In this document: positions 9,525 to 23,573 of the stretch, piece after piece
Layout: every line of letters starts with the position of its first letter
How positions within the stretch are numbered: the first letter of the stretch is position 1
From: Buxus sempervirens
Taxonomy: Eukaryota; Streptophyta; Magnoliopsida; Buxales; Buxaceae
Reading direction: 5' to 3'
Assembly (NCBI GenBank): GCA_947561395.2
Contig: OX387195.1
Coordinates: 3,175,828-3,239,827 of the forward strand
DNA length: 64,000 nt
The notes under the pieces: generated by a model
What the model was told of the DNA's origin: nothing
What the model saw: the letters and a program-made list of their open reading frames with translations, nothing else
The model's database searches: none
Position numbers and translations under genes: made by a program

Positions 9525-12490
9525 TGTAAAATCCCAAATTTTAATGAGATTAAAATTTATTATTTTTAGTAATTAATTAATATCAATTGGCAAAATTATG
9601 TAGATTTAAAGATCGGAAAGGGTCGATCGGAGTTCTCAGGTGAACCAACTTGGAAAATACTATTTATGAAGGTGAGCAAAATTATTTAATTATATTTTGG
9701 AGGCTTGAGATGGTTTGATGAGGTGGCAATTATGAGATATTAGCTAAATTAGGGTGCTGGTGTAGAGAACTTGGTGAAGTGTGGCAGTAGGTGATCATGA
9801 ATTTAAGTTGCTGATGACAGCAACTATATAAGCAGTTGGTCATTCAATTGCTTCAGCTGGAGTTGAGTGAACCATCGGGAGATCTGGAAATCAGAGGGGA
9901 AAGGAAGAGAAGAGTTAGGGTTCCAAGAGAAAGATCTGGATTGCAATGGTGACCAGAAAGGGGATCTGATCTGATCGTTAGCTCTATTGAAACAACAGAG
10001 AAGTGATCTTGCGGCAGCAGCTCTGAAACTTCTAAGAGCAGAAATTCTAGCCAGTTAAATTAAAATACAGGTAAAATTTGTTTAGTTAGGTTAAAATTCT
10101 TTGAGTTTAGTAGAGAAATTTAGATCTAAGGAGATCTAATCTAGAAGCTTAAAATTTCTCCAGTAGGTTCGTGTGATTAGATTTTTGGCGATAGTATTGC
10201 AAAGCTTCAATTGATAATTTGAGAATTTGATCAGCTTGAATTGCTTCTATGAGGTAAGTAGAACAATTTAATTTCAAATTAGATGATTTAAATTAAAATT
10301 CTGGTTTAGCATGGAACAAGAAGTTCTGCCACACCCTGTTTTCCTTATTTTGGCGCCTAAACCATGATAAGTAGCAAATTCATTTCCAATAAATTTAGAA
10401 GTAAGTTTGATGATTTATTAGGTGATTTAAAGTGTGTTGGAGGTTAATTATAGAAGAAAATTTCGGATCAATTCATAAAGAAGGTGAATTATGTTCGTTT
10501 TAGCTAAAAATTATGTTTGAAATTCTCCATGGGCATCTAAGATCAGGTTTAATGTTTTTATTGTTTAATTAATTTCGAATGAGAATAAATATAATATTTA
10601 GAGTGTTAGAATGGTCCCAAAAGTGGTTTGAATGAAAAACATTAGGTCAGTCCTACTGAAATTGCATTAGCCGCAACTCAAGGTTGCAAATTTTGAAGGT
10701 ACGCTGAGTAAGGCCTAGGGGCGCCTACCTCTCCAGAGGTTGGCGCCAGCTCTTCCATTTTAGCTTTTGTGTTGTTATTAAAATGCAATTAGTAAATTCT
10801 CTTAGGGATCTTAATTAAGGGTAAATTGAAGATCTTAAGTTGAACCATAGGCGCTGAAATTGGAATTCATAAGCAATATTGCTGAACTTTGTTTGAAGAA
10901 TGGCATGGATGGCTATTTTTGTGTAAATTGTGTGAGCAACTCAATTAAATTCAAATAAGGGTAAATATTTTGTTTGAAGGATTAGAATTATTATGGAAGT
11001 GATTTGAGGGGAATAGTTTAGGTCAGTCTTGTTGGAATTGCTTTAGTCGTACTATATAGCAGTATGAGTTATTGGTGCTGAGTGCTGCTGAGGGGCGCCA
11101 ACCCTCCCAGCAGTTCAATTTATTTCAAATGGAGATTTCCCTTAGGGAGTTTAATCAATAGTTATGAATGGACTTAAAGGAATGGGAGATATTGAAAAGG
11201 GGATTAAATTTGAAGCTCAGCTAAAGAAATCAGAATCTGGTTGGATATGAATATGGTTTTCTCATAATATTGAAACTTTCCGGCCTATATTTGTTTTAGT
11301 CTTTGAGGTGCTATTAAACCTAATATGGGGATTCATTTAGGATATTAATTTAGTGGTAAATTAGGGCCTTAAGGGGGTGAAAGAGACGCTGAATTGGGAA
11401 CATGCTAGGGTTCCAAATAATGAAATCAAGAATTCTGGTATGAAGCAAAAATCAGTTTTCTTTAGAGTATTGAAATTTTTCCAGCACCTAGACTTTTTAA
11501 TTTGTAAAACTTATTTGGGGAAATTACTTAAAGGATAAACTAGAGACAATAAAATGGGATAGGAGTGGATAAATAGATACTGAAATGAGTATATAATTGA
11601 GGGGTTTTAGTCTAAATAGCATGGTGAATATTTCAGATTTTGGTATAGGTGATCTATGTGCATTAAAAATTCAAAGTAAAGGTTATTGTGAAGGTTTCTT
11701 CTAGGTTCAGATCATTTGAGTGGTTTGGGAATATTTTAGAGAATAACATTATAGATTAAATCAATTAAAGTAGAAAGCTTGGGTTTTCATAAATTTGAGT
11801 TAGATGTGTTAGTAGAAGATTTCATTGGGATATGTTAGAAAGAGTGAGTTAGGGTAATACTCATGGGAAAATTTTACTATTTAAGATTCAAAATGAGCAA
11901 CACCAACTGATTTTATTGACAATGCTAAATTCTGAATTTTCTAAGGGTTCTAATTAAATGCTAGTCTAAGGGATCTAATTAGGTATTAGTGATGTTACAT
12001 GAAGATTATTAATTGATATTTTGAGTAAGCAAAATGTGTAGTTAGATCAATGGAAATATTATTCATTATTCCTAGAGCTTCACTAAAGATTAATTAAATT
12101 CTGAAATTGTTTAAAACTTAGAAACTCTACAGCAACTTAGAGTGGGTGAACTATGAAACTTTAGCAATAAATACTAAGGAAAGAACTTAGAAAACCTTAT
12201 CTGAACTAATAGAAATAATTGAATAGAACCTTTACTGATTTAAAGTACTTTTGTGATCCATATTTTACTACTGAATTTCAAATAGTGATATTGTTTAAAC
12301 TTAGTTTTTATCAAAGGTTAGTTTGCTGAACAGAATTTATAAAAGAGGTTTTCTTGAGCTATTTGCTTACAAAGATTTGTTTGCATATTGTTCCTTGGTT
12401 TAAAAATATATTTGGGAATTACTTGAGGACTCCATGATGGAGCGTTTTGATCCTGAGTGACCCATGATAAAGATGATTTGTTTTTAATAT
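9525..12490 (+). mobile_element. LTR, 3' end lost, Del/Tekay-like
   Basis: It starts TGTAAAATCCCAAATTTT, the same opening as the delimited LTRs. A TATA-like ACTATATAAGCAG lies at about 9823 and an A/G-rich leader at 9890-9920. GC-rich patches with GGCGCC-type words are at 10695-10755 and 11070-11115. The final part (12420-12480, CCCATGATAA motifs) resembles 28010-28075. At about 12490 it joins Helitron-like sequence. No terminal CA or duplication was found. Confidence 0.6.
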
Positions 12491-12494
12491 TTAC

Positions 12495-12815
12495 TAGCGA
12501 ACACCCCTTGTGATGCACGGGGATAGGTAAAAATTATATGTGATTCCATTGTTGTATGTTTGATGTTTAAAACATATATGTTAGTTGTCAAGATTAACAA
12601 TGGCTTATTTAGGAAATGATAAAAAAGTAAAAATGAAAGATGAACTAAACATTGAGTCAATGAGAGAAGTTACATTTTATTTTCTTGGATATATTATTGC
12701 TATTTAACGTTCTCGTTTGTGTTTTCTAGCTATATGTTTTTGTGACAAATATTCAACGTAAGCCACACATGAAGGCCTTACCTGAGCGATGCACGGGGAT
12801 GAGCTAATATATAAT
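12495..12815. mobile_element. Possible Helitron-like remnant
   Basis: Two copies of a GATGCACGGGGAT core occur at about 12512 and 12789, next to ACTAGCGAACACCCC and GAGCTAATATATAATGAG. Plant Helitron ends often carry such 'gatgcacggg' plus 'taatatata' sequence. No complete TC...CTRR element or end hairpin could be defined. Confidence 0.3.
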
Positions 12816-13400
12816 GAGGGAAAAAGAAGAGAGTGAAAATAAAATACAATCAATTATAAAAGTAACGCGTAAGATTTTCACAGTGTTACTAAATACACAA
12901 GTCTTAATAAATAAATAAAAAGCACATACAACAAACACAAACCATAGTTTTTTTCACCAGTTGCATGGATCTATTGTTGGAAAAAAGTAATAATAAAGAA
13001 AAAAAAATGCAAACCTTGTCGATTCATAATTCTTGAATCTCACATAGAAGCGTCTTTTTTTTTTTGTTGTCATAGTAAGCAGAGTCAAAAAAAAAAATAG
13101 TCACTAAAAGAATCTACATCTAACGTATTAAGGCATTAGGGAAAAAAAAGTAAAACAGATAAGATGATGGCGATTAACAATTTATTCAGGTTTTTAAGGA
13201 CTTTAAAGGAAAGAAAAATTGGTTAAAGAGAAAAATAAGCCCATTAAAAATATAAAAATAATAGCTATAATCTTTGAATTAGTAAAACTTGTGAAGAGAT
13301 AATTGTTAATTAATAGAAGATTGGAAGAGTCTTTTTGTGTTAATGAATTGACTCAAATCGGAACATTATCTCGAGGCAAAATAGGCAAAATCATCCATGC
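12816..13400. other. AT-rich, no gene seen
   Basis: A-rich sequence with no reading frame above chance. It ends at the TATGC target-site copy (13401-13405) of the following LTR. Confidence 0.4.
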
Positions 13401-13405
13401 TATGC

Positions 13406-16066
13406 GTACCTGATTCCGGGTCACACTGGGTAAAAATGAGAAATTGGAGTCGCCACTGCCTGATGGGGTGCAGGCGAACACCTGGGTGCCTAAGTTTGTC
13501 TATTTGGTCTGTGGCTTGAGATTCTAAGCAAGTTCTCGGTTACGGTCTGGGGAAGTCCGTAGACATCCCGATCCGTCCTGTCAAGTGACGGGGCTCATAG
13601 GTTTCCCTGGTTTGAGTCAATTTTGGTCTTTCACTCACCCGATTCCTATTCCAGCATGCACATTTGGTTAAGTTTGGCAGGACCGCCAAAGTGGTGTGGG
13701 TCCCTTTACTTGATTTTATCTTCATAGCTTAAAGTGAAGTGAGTCTGATTGGGTGGGCCCCATTGGAGGGCCCATGGATCCCTTGGTGGGCCAAGTGTGG
13801 CCCTTTGGACTTTGGTTTAATGATTTGATTTTACTTGAGGTTTAAGTTGAGAATTAATTGATTTTCATGCGAAGTGGGCTGGGATGGCTTTGTGGGCCCC
13901 TATGTTGGTTGCCAAAATGATTTAAGATTATCTTGCTTAATTTGTGCCAAAATGGGCCGGGCTTTGGGCCCTTTACCTGGGCTTGGGCTTTTCGTTCCTG
14001 AGTTAGGGTTTAGAAACCCTAAGTTAGCTTAATTCAATGGGCTTTAGCGGGCCCAAGAGGCCCTACCCGTGGTCTCGGCCAAACCATGCCTAAATCTAAG
14101 CATGCTGTCAAAATTGGGCATTGGTGGGCCTCAAAGGGTCTGGCCCGCTCAATTCCTTTGATTATCTTATTTAAGCAAATTGAATGGTTCGAGCTGGGTG
14201 GGCCCCGTTGGAAGGCCCACTGGAAATCAAGTTAGACTGGGTGGTCTGAGTCCCATGTTGGGTTTTCGGGTGACCCGGAAACCCTATTGGTTCATTTGGT
14301 ACGGTTTGAAAGGGTCACCCACAGCCAGCAAAATCACAGAATACACAGAAATCACAAAAAAAGCATTTTTAAGGGAGACTGGTTCACTATTCTGGGTCCA
14401 AGGAAGGAGTTGGATGCGCGGTGAACAAAGGGGTTGGGGGGGGGGGGGGGGGGGGGAAGCCCCCCGCGGTACGGTATAAGGGTAGTTTCGGGTTTTCAAA
14501 AATACAAGCAAATCGGCCTTAAAAAAGGGGATGCGCTGACCTCAAGCGCTAGGCGCAAGGTCAGCGCGCACTCGGCCGAACCAAAACAGCGCAAAAGACA
14601 CCCGCGCGCGCGCTCGGCACGAGCTAGGTGCGAGCTCGGCGGATGCAAAATTATCACGCGCGAGGTCAGCGCACACACTTTACGAAACACGACTCTCTGT
14701 TTTTCTTGAAACTCAAAGACTGGCTTGATTTCCAGTCTCTGTAACACCTTCCCGGTGTTCCTTGGACTCCCAGAAGACACCTAAACTCAATACGAAATTA
14801 ATCTATGCCTTCTCCACACCACGACTCAACATCTCTTCGTGAAAATCCAAGTCTGAAAACAAAGAAAGAACAGGACTAACGAAGGGAAGAGGGGTTTATA
14901 TTGGGGTACATGAGATGAAATGACCACGGGAGAACATGCTCCCACCTTCAAATCCAAACAAGCAATAACAACAAACAACTTGGTAACGACGGAAAACACC
15001 CTAGCATGCTTGAAATGAGCTTATTCTTATTTATATTGAACAGGGAACATTACCTTGGTTTTAACCCTTTGCAGAGTGTGCGTGAGGCCTCCTTGGAGTG
15101 CACGAGCAGCCGCCGGAGCAGCACCTCTACCCACCAACAACACGATTTCCTTCGGGTTTGACGAGGAAGAGAGAAAACGGGGGTCGGAGGAGCTTCAAGT
15201 GATGTGGGTTGGTTGGGATGCAAGGGATGGCAAAGGAAGGCTTCGAACCAAGCAAGGTGTGGAGAAGACGAGCTCTCTGTGGGAAGAGCCAACCAGAGAA
15301 AGCCGGACCAGAAAGCCCCAACAAGAAAAAAAGGCCAACCAAGGAAGACCTGCCGAACAAGAATGAGGCTGCTGTATTTATAGAGGAAAATGGGGTATCC
15401 GCTGGGTTTGGCGCCGAGCTCGTGCTGAGTAGCTGTCGCTCAGCACAAGCGACACAATGATTAAAACAATAAATTCGGCCGCGGATTTGTCCGAAAAATC
15501 TGAAATTTAATATTTAGTCCCTAGGATATTTTGAGAAAATATTATTTTATTTAGATATTTTCAGACATTTTCAGATTGGTCCCTGGGATCTTTTGAATGT
15601 TTTGATATTTACGAATTTGATCCCCAAGATATTTTCCTGCGCCACTTGCCACGTGTGCAGTTCTTTGCCATGTGTGCAGTTTTTTCGGTTTTGCTGCTCG
15701 GAAAATTTGACAGCTCATATTTTCTTCATCCGGGCTCCTATCTGGGCAAACTCAATTGCGTTAGAATCGTATCGGAGCCCTCTATCCAATGGCATGGGGG
15801 TAAGCACCTGGATCGGGGTTTAGCAGAAAGTCAACTTTCGGCTCCCCTTCAATTTTGACCGGCTTGCAGAACCTTTATCCGGATTTCGATTCCAGCAAAC
15901 TCAGTTACGTTGGAACCGTGTCAGATTCTCTATCCATTGAGATAAAGCAAGGTAGCCAATTATCACTTGATCAAAAAGTCAATTTTCGTCCCCTCAGGGT
16001 TTGACTTTTCCACCAGGGTTTTCATTTTCAGCACTTCCAGGGGTGCAAAAATAAGGTGCTTACATA
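13406..16066 (-). mobile_element. Solo LTR, Tat-like Ty3/gypsy, TSD TATGC
   Basis: It is flanked by TATGC at 13401-13405 and 16067-16071. Read on the minus strand it starts TGTAAGCACCTTATTTTTGC. It has a TATA box (CTATAAATACAG, plus-strand 15370-15382), a GC-rich patch at 14530-14670, a 20-nt G run at 14437-14456, and the diagnostic GGAGTCGCCAC...CCTGATGGGGTGCAGGCG block near 13448 (plus orientation). The outer five or so bases present in the sister copy at 36208 (TGTGG) are missing here. There is no internal domain beside it, so it is a solo LTR. About 2.66 kb. Confidence 0.85.
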
Positions 16067-16071
16067 TGCAT

Positions 16072-17387
16072 ATTCAATAAAGGATATCACTAAGAAAGCC
16101 AATCAGAGCTACCAAGGCTTTAATTTAATCAACAATGAAAACATATATCCTATCAACATACCATTACCTAGCTCTTTGATAGGGAAGTTGCATCATACAT
16201 CACTAATTCTTGTGTTCAAGATTACACAAACTAATTAACCAAAAATCATATATTTAGTCATATCTTTGAAGTTTTTAACTAATTGTAGTCCTAAAGGATC
16301 AAAAGAATAGTAATTTTGGAGTAACTCTCCATGAATTGAGACAGAAAGTACTTCCTTTTTACATTTAGGATAGAATTAAATAGAGATTTCTTTGCTGAAA
16401 ACTTATCCCCTACATTGAAAGCTTCTGTACAACATCTCTAAGATGGCTGCTGACTTTTGTGGACCCTTTTCTCCTTACTATTTTCAGATTAGGCTTGAGA
16501 TTGGAATTTATCCTGTGTGCACAACTATACCTGTTAGAAAATATAAAATATAATTAGCTGCACAGTGGAATTGCTAATATTAAACCATTTGTTACCAAAG
16601 ATTGCCCTTCTTGGACAAGGAATTGATATTCAAGGAAACACTCTAAGGCCTATTAGATCAGCAAAGAACAATTTGCGTTTAAACATAGTAAAAACCTTCA
16701 ACCCACTAATAACTATCTCGGCATCATTTGATGCTCTTTTGGAGCAATAGCAAGGCTTACACAGTTTTGCGTATGAAGGGGTCAACTCTATATCTTCCAC
16801 CTGTGTATTATTGTTGTTTGGATATTCTTCTAATTTATAATGCCTCATTGGAACAAAGTTGGTTTTTCTAGATCATCAAGCATTGAGAGAATTCATGCAT
16901 GTTCTAAAAATCAACCTGGAACTTATATTTCTCTGCAAGATCGAAGAACCTTTTCATAGACAAGCAAACTGATTTTCCTTGCTGAAACTTTGGTTGGAGA
17001 ACCTTAAAAAAATGGAAACATGTAACTTCAGCTGGAGATGGGATCCAACGCGCAATAAAATAAATAATGGAAACCAAATCAGCAACTCCATTCCACTTTT
17101 AAGAAATATCAAATCACCTAAAAAAAACTCATCCATACCAATATGTAATGTTTCCCTTCAAAGATATGATCTTTGATGCTTTTGGGCAATGGAATTCATT
17201 TGTGGCAAGTAGAGAGATTGTATTTGGACAGATATTCACCTAAAATGTAAATCCCCATGAAAGTGGAAGAAGAATTAGATCATAGAAACAATAGATATGT
17301 TTCCTGAAGACATATATAGCGCTTTTTTCCTATCAAATGGATTTGTTTAAATTTGGAAGATAAATGCTGATCGGGTAACGAACGGAT
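16072..17387. other. Unassigned sequence, no convincing gene
   Basis: Normal-composition DNA between two LTR insertions. Small frames exist on both strands (for example 16565-16750 + and 16630-16848 -) but none resembles a known domain. It continues after the LTR nest at 26110, since both sides share the TCTAG target site. Confidence 0.35.
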
Positions 17388-19574
17388 TCTAGTGTGAAAC
17401 CCCGTCCCAATACTCTTGGCATACCCTAACCAGTGAGTGTGATGTGTAGGTAAAGCTGGGGAAGCCCAAAGCCTAAAGCCAGTCAAAGTGACTAAGCCCC
17501 GGGCTGGCAATAACCTGTGAAGGTAAGTAATCTCTATTTGATTCAATAACATTTCCTAGTGTGAGAAAATCTGCTAAGTGTGGTTGGTTGAGGTGAGCAA
17601 TGAGTGGAGTAGCAAAGGTGAAATAACCCTGGTATTTGAAGAGAGAATGGCAAACTTGTAATTATAGTGTTTTGGGGATTTTGTTTAAGTGGAAAGAAAC
17701 CCCAAAAGCCCCATTCGACCAAAACCCTTGCCTAAAACCCTTTTTCCTCTCTTCTCTCTCCCACACTCTCATTCCTTCATCTCCATCTTCATCATCCTTC
17801 CCCATTTTCGTCCTCCATCCTATTCCAAATCATTGGAGGAGTTGTTGGCAAGAAAAAGGAAAAGAAAGAAACCCCAAGGGAAGTGATTCTCATTTGGGTT
17901 TTCTGGGAGATTCATGAGGAATCATCCAAGGAGCAAGCAAAGAGCTGTTCGTGGCTTGCAATAGGAGCAAGCAACTTGCTTGAGAGTTTGCAAGAGGTAA
18001 GCAACACCACCCCGACCTATCTTTGCAATTTCGGCTATTTTCGTATGTGGAATGTATGTGTTAGGGTTGAGATGTGAAAACGAGTTCTAGGGTCAATAGG
18101 AGAGTTTTCTTTGAGGGGTTTTGTAGATAGTAGATTTCTACACATGCTAGGAGTGATTTCAAGCCCAAAAACACCTAGAACAAGTGAGATTTGAGAAAAA
18201 CCCTAAATCCCTAAAAATCGGATTTCGCGAGCTGCTGAGAAAACCCGGCCGCTCAAGCGGGCATCAAGCGGTAGCTTTGAGTAGCTTTAGATAGAAGATT
18301 AAGGCATGGCCGCTTGAGCGACTGTTCTAGCGACTAGTTTTAACAGAGAACCCGAGCGCAAAAATTGTGGCCGCTTGAAGCAGGCTTGAGCGACCCTACC
18401 AGGTTTTCCAGAATTTGCACTTTTAGCCCAGATTGAACTACCATTTGATTTTGTTCAAATCCAACCCATGTATAAGTGAGAGTTAAGTGTTTAGGAGGTG
18501 TTCCAACTGGAGTTGTCACCAAATTGCAAATAGTAAAGATTTTGGGTACGTTTTGCTAAAATAGGTCTCGTAGAAAGAGTTGTGTTCCAGACTTTTATAG
18601 AAGTGGGATAGAGTGATTCCACCACTTCAAATACCTTTCAAATAACCTATGGAAGTTAAATACAAGAACCAAACCCAAGTTGCATAAGTTTCGAGAGGAT
18701 TGAGGCATAGATTGCCAAGTAGAGTCATGAAATGTAAGAAAAGTTCCAAAAATAGGATTTTAGCCCAGATCGAACCACCGAGGGTCTTTATTCAAATCCA
18801 ACAGCTGTATAAGCTAGAATTTCATGACAAGGAAGTGTCCCAATTAGTAGTATCTCGAAAGTCCAAGTACCAAGGACTTTGGGTACGTGTTACCAAGGGA
18901 GATCTTATAAAGAGTTGTTGTCCCAGATTACTACAGAATTAGGGTAACTTGATTCCACCCTTTCAAGCACCTTTTAATTGACCTTTAGAAGTAGAAATCA
19001 AGATCCAAGACCCAGTTGTGCAGGTATCAAAGAATTAAGGCATAGGTTGCCTGAGTGAGACCCGAAATGTGGAATTTCCGGAAAAGGCAATCCTTTTCCC
19101 TTGACCCTTATAGTGAGTACACTCCATTTGATATGTCGGGCTTCGGCCTGGAATTTGGCACAAGACATGGAGGGCATTAGCCCGTAGTGAATTGTAAGAT
19201 ACCAAGGGCATTGACCCATATTGAGTTATGACCCCAAAGGCATTGACCCACTACTTATGGCATGAAGTGAAAGGGGGCTGTGGCCCCATGGTATTGGTAT
19301 ACATATATAGACACTGAAAAGAGGGTAGTGATCCAAGGTTATTGATAGTGAATGGAGGGCAGTGGCCCAGAATCCATGAGTAATGAATAAGGGCTTAGCC
19401 CAAGAATGACTTGGGTAAGGCCAAAGGCTACCCTTGAGATCTGGCATGCCTAAGTGCATGAACCACCTGATACCTTTAGAGTAACACTACCATTGTTCAT
19501 ACTATACAAGTAGGATTGCTTATACACGTGCTCTATGGCCAAGTGCCATTATTATTGTTCATATTGTACTGAAT

Positions 19575-20125
19575 TCTTCCGGCACCCTGTGTATTCGGTG
19601 GCCGATGCCCATTGGCTATGTATAGACAGCAATGCAGGTATATGTTCTTCCGGCACCCTGTGTATTCAGTAGCCGATGCCCATTGGCTATGTGTAGACAG
19701 CAATGGAGGTATATGTTCTTCCGGCACCTTGTGTATTTGGTGGCAATGCCCATTGGCTATGTGTTGATAGCAATGGAGGTATATGTTCTTTCGGCACCCT
19801 GCGTATTCGGTGGCCAATGCCCATTGTCTATGCGTAGATAGCAATGGATGTGTAATGTATGCCTAGCCACCATGTGTAGACGGTGAAGCTAGATGAATAA
19901 TTGTGATCATTATTGTCCTTGATGCCTAGCCACCATGTGTAGACGGTGAAGCTAGATGAATAGTTGTGATTGATGTTATCGATGGTATTGGGATACCACT
20001 CCAAGTAATATTGAGTAATCATCTATGGATATTCATACAACATATGTAACTATAGTAGTAGATGCCTACGTCACGTAAGATCGGCGTAGATGCCTAGCCA
20101 CCGCATGTAATCGGTGAAGCTAGAC
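19575..20125 (+). repeat. Two adjacent LTR-internal tandem arrays (73 bp x4, ~62 bp x3)
   Basis: Four units of about 73 bp begin 'cttccggcaccctgtgtatt' at about 19575, 19648, 19721 and 19793. Three units of about 62 bp follow, built on 'tgcctagccaccatgtgtag' and 'cggtgaagctagatg', to about 20125. They end just upstream of the terminal LTR region. Frames across them on both strands are artefacts of unit length. Confidence 0.8.
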
Positions 20126-20375
20126 GGAGGATATTGATGATGTATAGTATGGTACCAGATTCGCCTATATGACCAATTGTGAGATTGGATGAAAGATTGT
20201 ATTTAATGCATAAACTGTACACTGACGCACAAGCATGCACCAAATTGTATGGCACTAAATTGTGATAATTGATTTATGATTTCAAATAAACCGCATTTCA
20301 TGATTTAATCGATTGATATATGCCTAAACTGTGTTTTCTCGTGCATGCATGTGTTACTTACTGAGACATTCGTCT

Positions 20376-23284
20376 TGTAAAACCCTGAGTTTTTACATAA
20401 TAAATAAATAAACAATAAATGAAAGAAAATATGAGTTTAAGTCCTAGTTGAAATAAAAAGTGAAGATTTAGAGGATAAGTAATAAGTTGTAAATAATTAA
20501 GGAATTTTGAGGAAATTAGCCTAAAAGGGTATTTTGGTAATTTTCAGAAAAGGATAATTAATAAATAAATCATTAAATAATAATTAGGATTAGAAAATAG
20601 AAGAAAATAATTTATTTAGACAAGTTAGAAATTAAAAGGAAGTAATAAAAGCCTAAAAGAGGAAAAAGGGTAATTAGGAGATTTCGAGTCTTAATTGGGA
20701 GAAAAAGTAACTAATTTGGGTTTAAGGTGATATTGAGGAATTAAGAGAGTTATAGGCACGAAATTAGGCTGTAAGGAGTGTTTAAATGATAAGAAACTTA
20801 ATTAGTATTGTTTTAGTAGAAAAATAGATGGAGAAAAAGTAGGAATTAATTAGAATGGGTTAGACTTTAACTATACCACCATAGGGTTGGGTTAGCCCAA
20901 TGAAAGGAACCTATTAGGGTTGGTTTAGGATTCCTATAGCTTTGTATAAATAGCAGAATAAGGGTTTAAAAGAGAGAATTTTCGTGGGTTAAAATATGAG
21001 AGAAAAGAGGAGGAAGAAGAGAAGAAGGTTGCTGCTGGAGCTGTCCGACTAGCCATCTTCAAATAGTGATCGGGGAAAATCCGTAGGGTGGATTGACTTC
21101 AAATTTGGAGGTTTTGATGTTCACTCATGGAACTACAATGTGAACGGTGGAGATTTGAATTGGAGAACCCTAGGTTAGTGCGTTTGGGAGCAAAAGTTGG
21201 GTCCAGAATTAGAAACTTCAAAGGAAGATGGATTTTAGCGTATAAGGCAAGTAGTGACCCTTGAAAACTGGAGGAACTGCATGATTTCATTTTCTGTGAT
21301 TTAATATGGTTTGAATGGATTAGTCGGAATTGGATTTACATGGAATCAAAGGGTTTATATTTTAAAGTTTGATATTCTTGAAGGATTTGTTAAAGTAATG
21401 AAGAAAATTTGGTTTGATCATGCAAATAATCGTAGGATGGTATTTAATTGATAACAATTAATCTAGAGGGCTTTAGATATGATTTAAAATGTTAATAGAT
21501 TAATTTATACTGATTAAACTTATAGCAAAAGCCTAAAAATCCGAACTTGGTAAATATGGAATTTTTAACTGAAAAATTGAACTAGCGCCTAGGACCACCC
21601 AGGACCGCCTAGCCTGTAGAGGTAGGCGGTCTCTTCAGAAAATTCAGAATTTTAGGATTTTGTCATACGATTAAATACTTATTAATTTTCCTAGTAAGAT
21701 AATCATTCTATCAACTTTATAAGGACCTAATTGAGGTATAGAAATTTATAAAATTATATTTTGTAAATAACCAAGTAATGGAAAGTTCTAAGGATAGCTT
21801 AGAGTATAAAAAGGGCTAAATTGAAGGTAACAACAACCGGAATAATACTAGCTGGTATTTATGGATTAAAATTACCATCTAAACTATATTTTAGGTATGT
21901 AGGATATGCTGGAGAATAAAATTACAGAAAACTTAAATAGAAACAATCTTACGTATTAAGATGAAAACTTGGTTGATAATAAAAGGATTAATAAGGAAAA
22001 ATCTAAGCAAGATTTGAATTAGTTTTATTTGAGCTTTAAATATGAATACTGATTTTCTGGAAATTACATTAATTTTGATTTCTATGAAATTTATATTCAG
22101 GAGTTTTATTTTAAATATAATTTGGACTGTGGATTAAACGCCATGATGGCAATAAGAGATTTGTACCATCTATGGATGAGATATGTGACCACCTGCGGGT
22201 GAGATGTGTAACTCCTGTGGGAGAGACCTCTTATGGGGGAGATGTGTGTGTGACCATTTGCGGGTTAGATGAGACCTCCTGTGGGGGAGATGTAATCCTG
22301 ATTGGATTGCATCCCACAGGAGAGATATGTGACCACCTGCGGGTGAGATGAGACCTCCTGTGAGGGAGATGTGATCCTGATTGGATTGCATCCCACAGGG
22401 GAGATATGTGACCTCCTGCGGGAGAGATGTGGCCTCTTGTGGGGGAGATGTAATCATGATGTGATTGTATCCTACAAGGGAGATATGTGATTACCACTTG
22501 CGAGTGAGGTGTATAACTCCTGCGGGAGAGACCTCTTGTGGGGGAGATGTAATCACGATATGATTGCATCCCACAAGGGAGATGTGTGTGTTACCACCTG
22601 CGGGTGAGATGTGTTAGCTCCTGCGGGAGGAACCTCATGTAGGGGAGATGTGAATACTATGTGTTTGCATCCTACTTGGGAGAATGTTACTGTCGGATTG
22701 TGAGATTGACCATAAATTATGAATGACACGTGTTTTATCGCTTTCGTTGGTTTTATTTATCAAACAACATCTTTTTGCCAGTATCTACGTATGATTGCAT
22801 ATCTTATCGCTTTATTTGGAATTGCCTCGGTTAATTAGAATTTATTGCCTTATCGTTGATTTAATCGCATACCTCATGACTATTTGCTTAAATTAGACTG
22901 TTTTACTTGCATGCACCTGCTACTTGCTGAGATGTAAATCTCACTCCGTTTTCCCCTATTTTTAGGTTTGCTTGGAGAGATCACGAAGATGGGATTTTAT
23001 TTGATGGGTAGAATTGTAATTGATATTATTGTTTACATTTTGATTAGACAAATGTTATTGTGAACTGAATTGATTAAATTGAATAAAGAATTGTTTTATT
23101 TCCCACCAAAACTCTGATGTAATTAATTAGTTTTGAAATTTACAGTGAATCTTAGTTTGTATCTGACCCCAGCTTCGTGGTAACACCTCGAGTTTGGTTG
23201 TTGAACCGGACTTGGGTTGTTATAGTAGCGAACCGAGTTCGAGTTGGGTGTCGGTTTGCACTGACCCTGGTTCAGGGTGTTACA
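20376..23284 (+). mobile_element. Nested solo LTR, TSD CGTCT
   Basis: It starts TGTAAAACCCTGAG and ends GGGTGTTACA, flanked by CGTCT at 20371-20375 and 23285-23289. Length is 2,909 bp. A TATA box (TGTATAAATAGC) lies at about 20944, a purine-rich leader at 20995-21030, a GC-rich patch at 21588-21635 (CGCCTAGGACC words), the GAGATG tandem array at 22160-22690, and the conserved hairpin at 22929. It inserted into the hairpin of the host LTR 17393-26104. Related to the LTR at 5478. Confidence 0.92.
22929..22942 (+). promoter_or_regulatory. Conserved LTR hairpin, GUAA loop
   Basis: GAGAT-GTAA-ATCTC: a five-pair perfect stem closing a GNRA-type loop, preceded by TGCTACTTGCT and followed by a pyrimidine tract and TTTTTAGGT. 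Confidence 0.6.
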
Positions 23285-23573
23285 CGTCTCACAATTGCTT
23301 TACTTCTTATTTTTCAGATCTATCGACGTCCGGTGTGAAGGACTGGGTTGAGGATAGAGGCAAAGAGAAAGCCTTTGGGTATTGAGAGGACTTCTGTAGG
23401 CCTTAGGCTTTTATTTTGAAATACATGCATAGTTTTGTATTGTAGCCTTTGTACTTTGAGAGGAGTGATATAGTAACCCATCTTTTTGTAACTAACTCTC
23501 GTGTATTTATACATTTCTTTTATATATAGAACACACTTTTGATATGCACAGCATGAATTGTATTATCACTTGC

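Noticed and set aside
14180..14780. Overlapping frames on both strands
   Set aside because: They span the GC-rich patch and G20 run inside a delimited solo LTR; GC richness removes stops.
15050..15460. Four overlapping frames, partly matched at 37775-38221
   Set aside because: The similarity comes from two copies of the same LTR; no known domain and frames differ between copies.
22170..22569. Minus-strand frames of 95 and 112 codons
   Set aside because: Tandem-repeat translation inside LTR 20376-23284.
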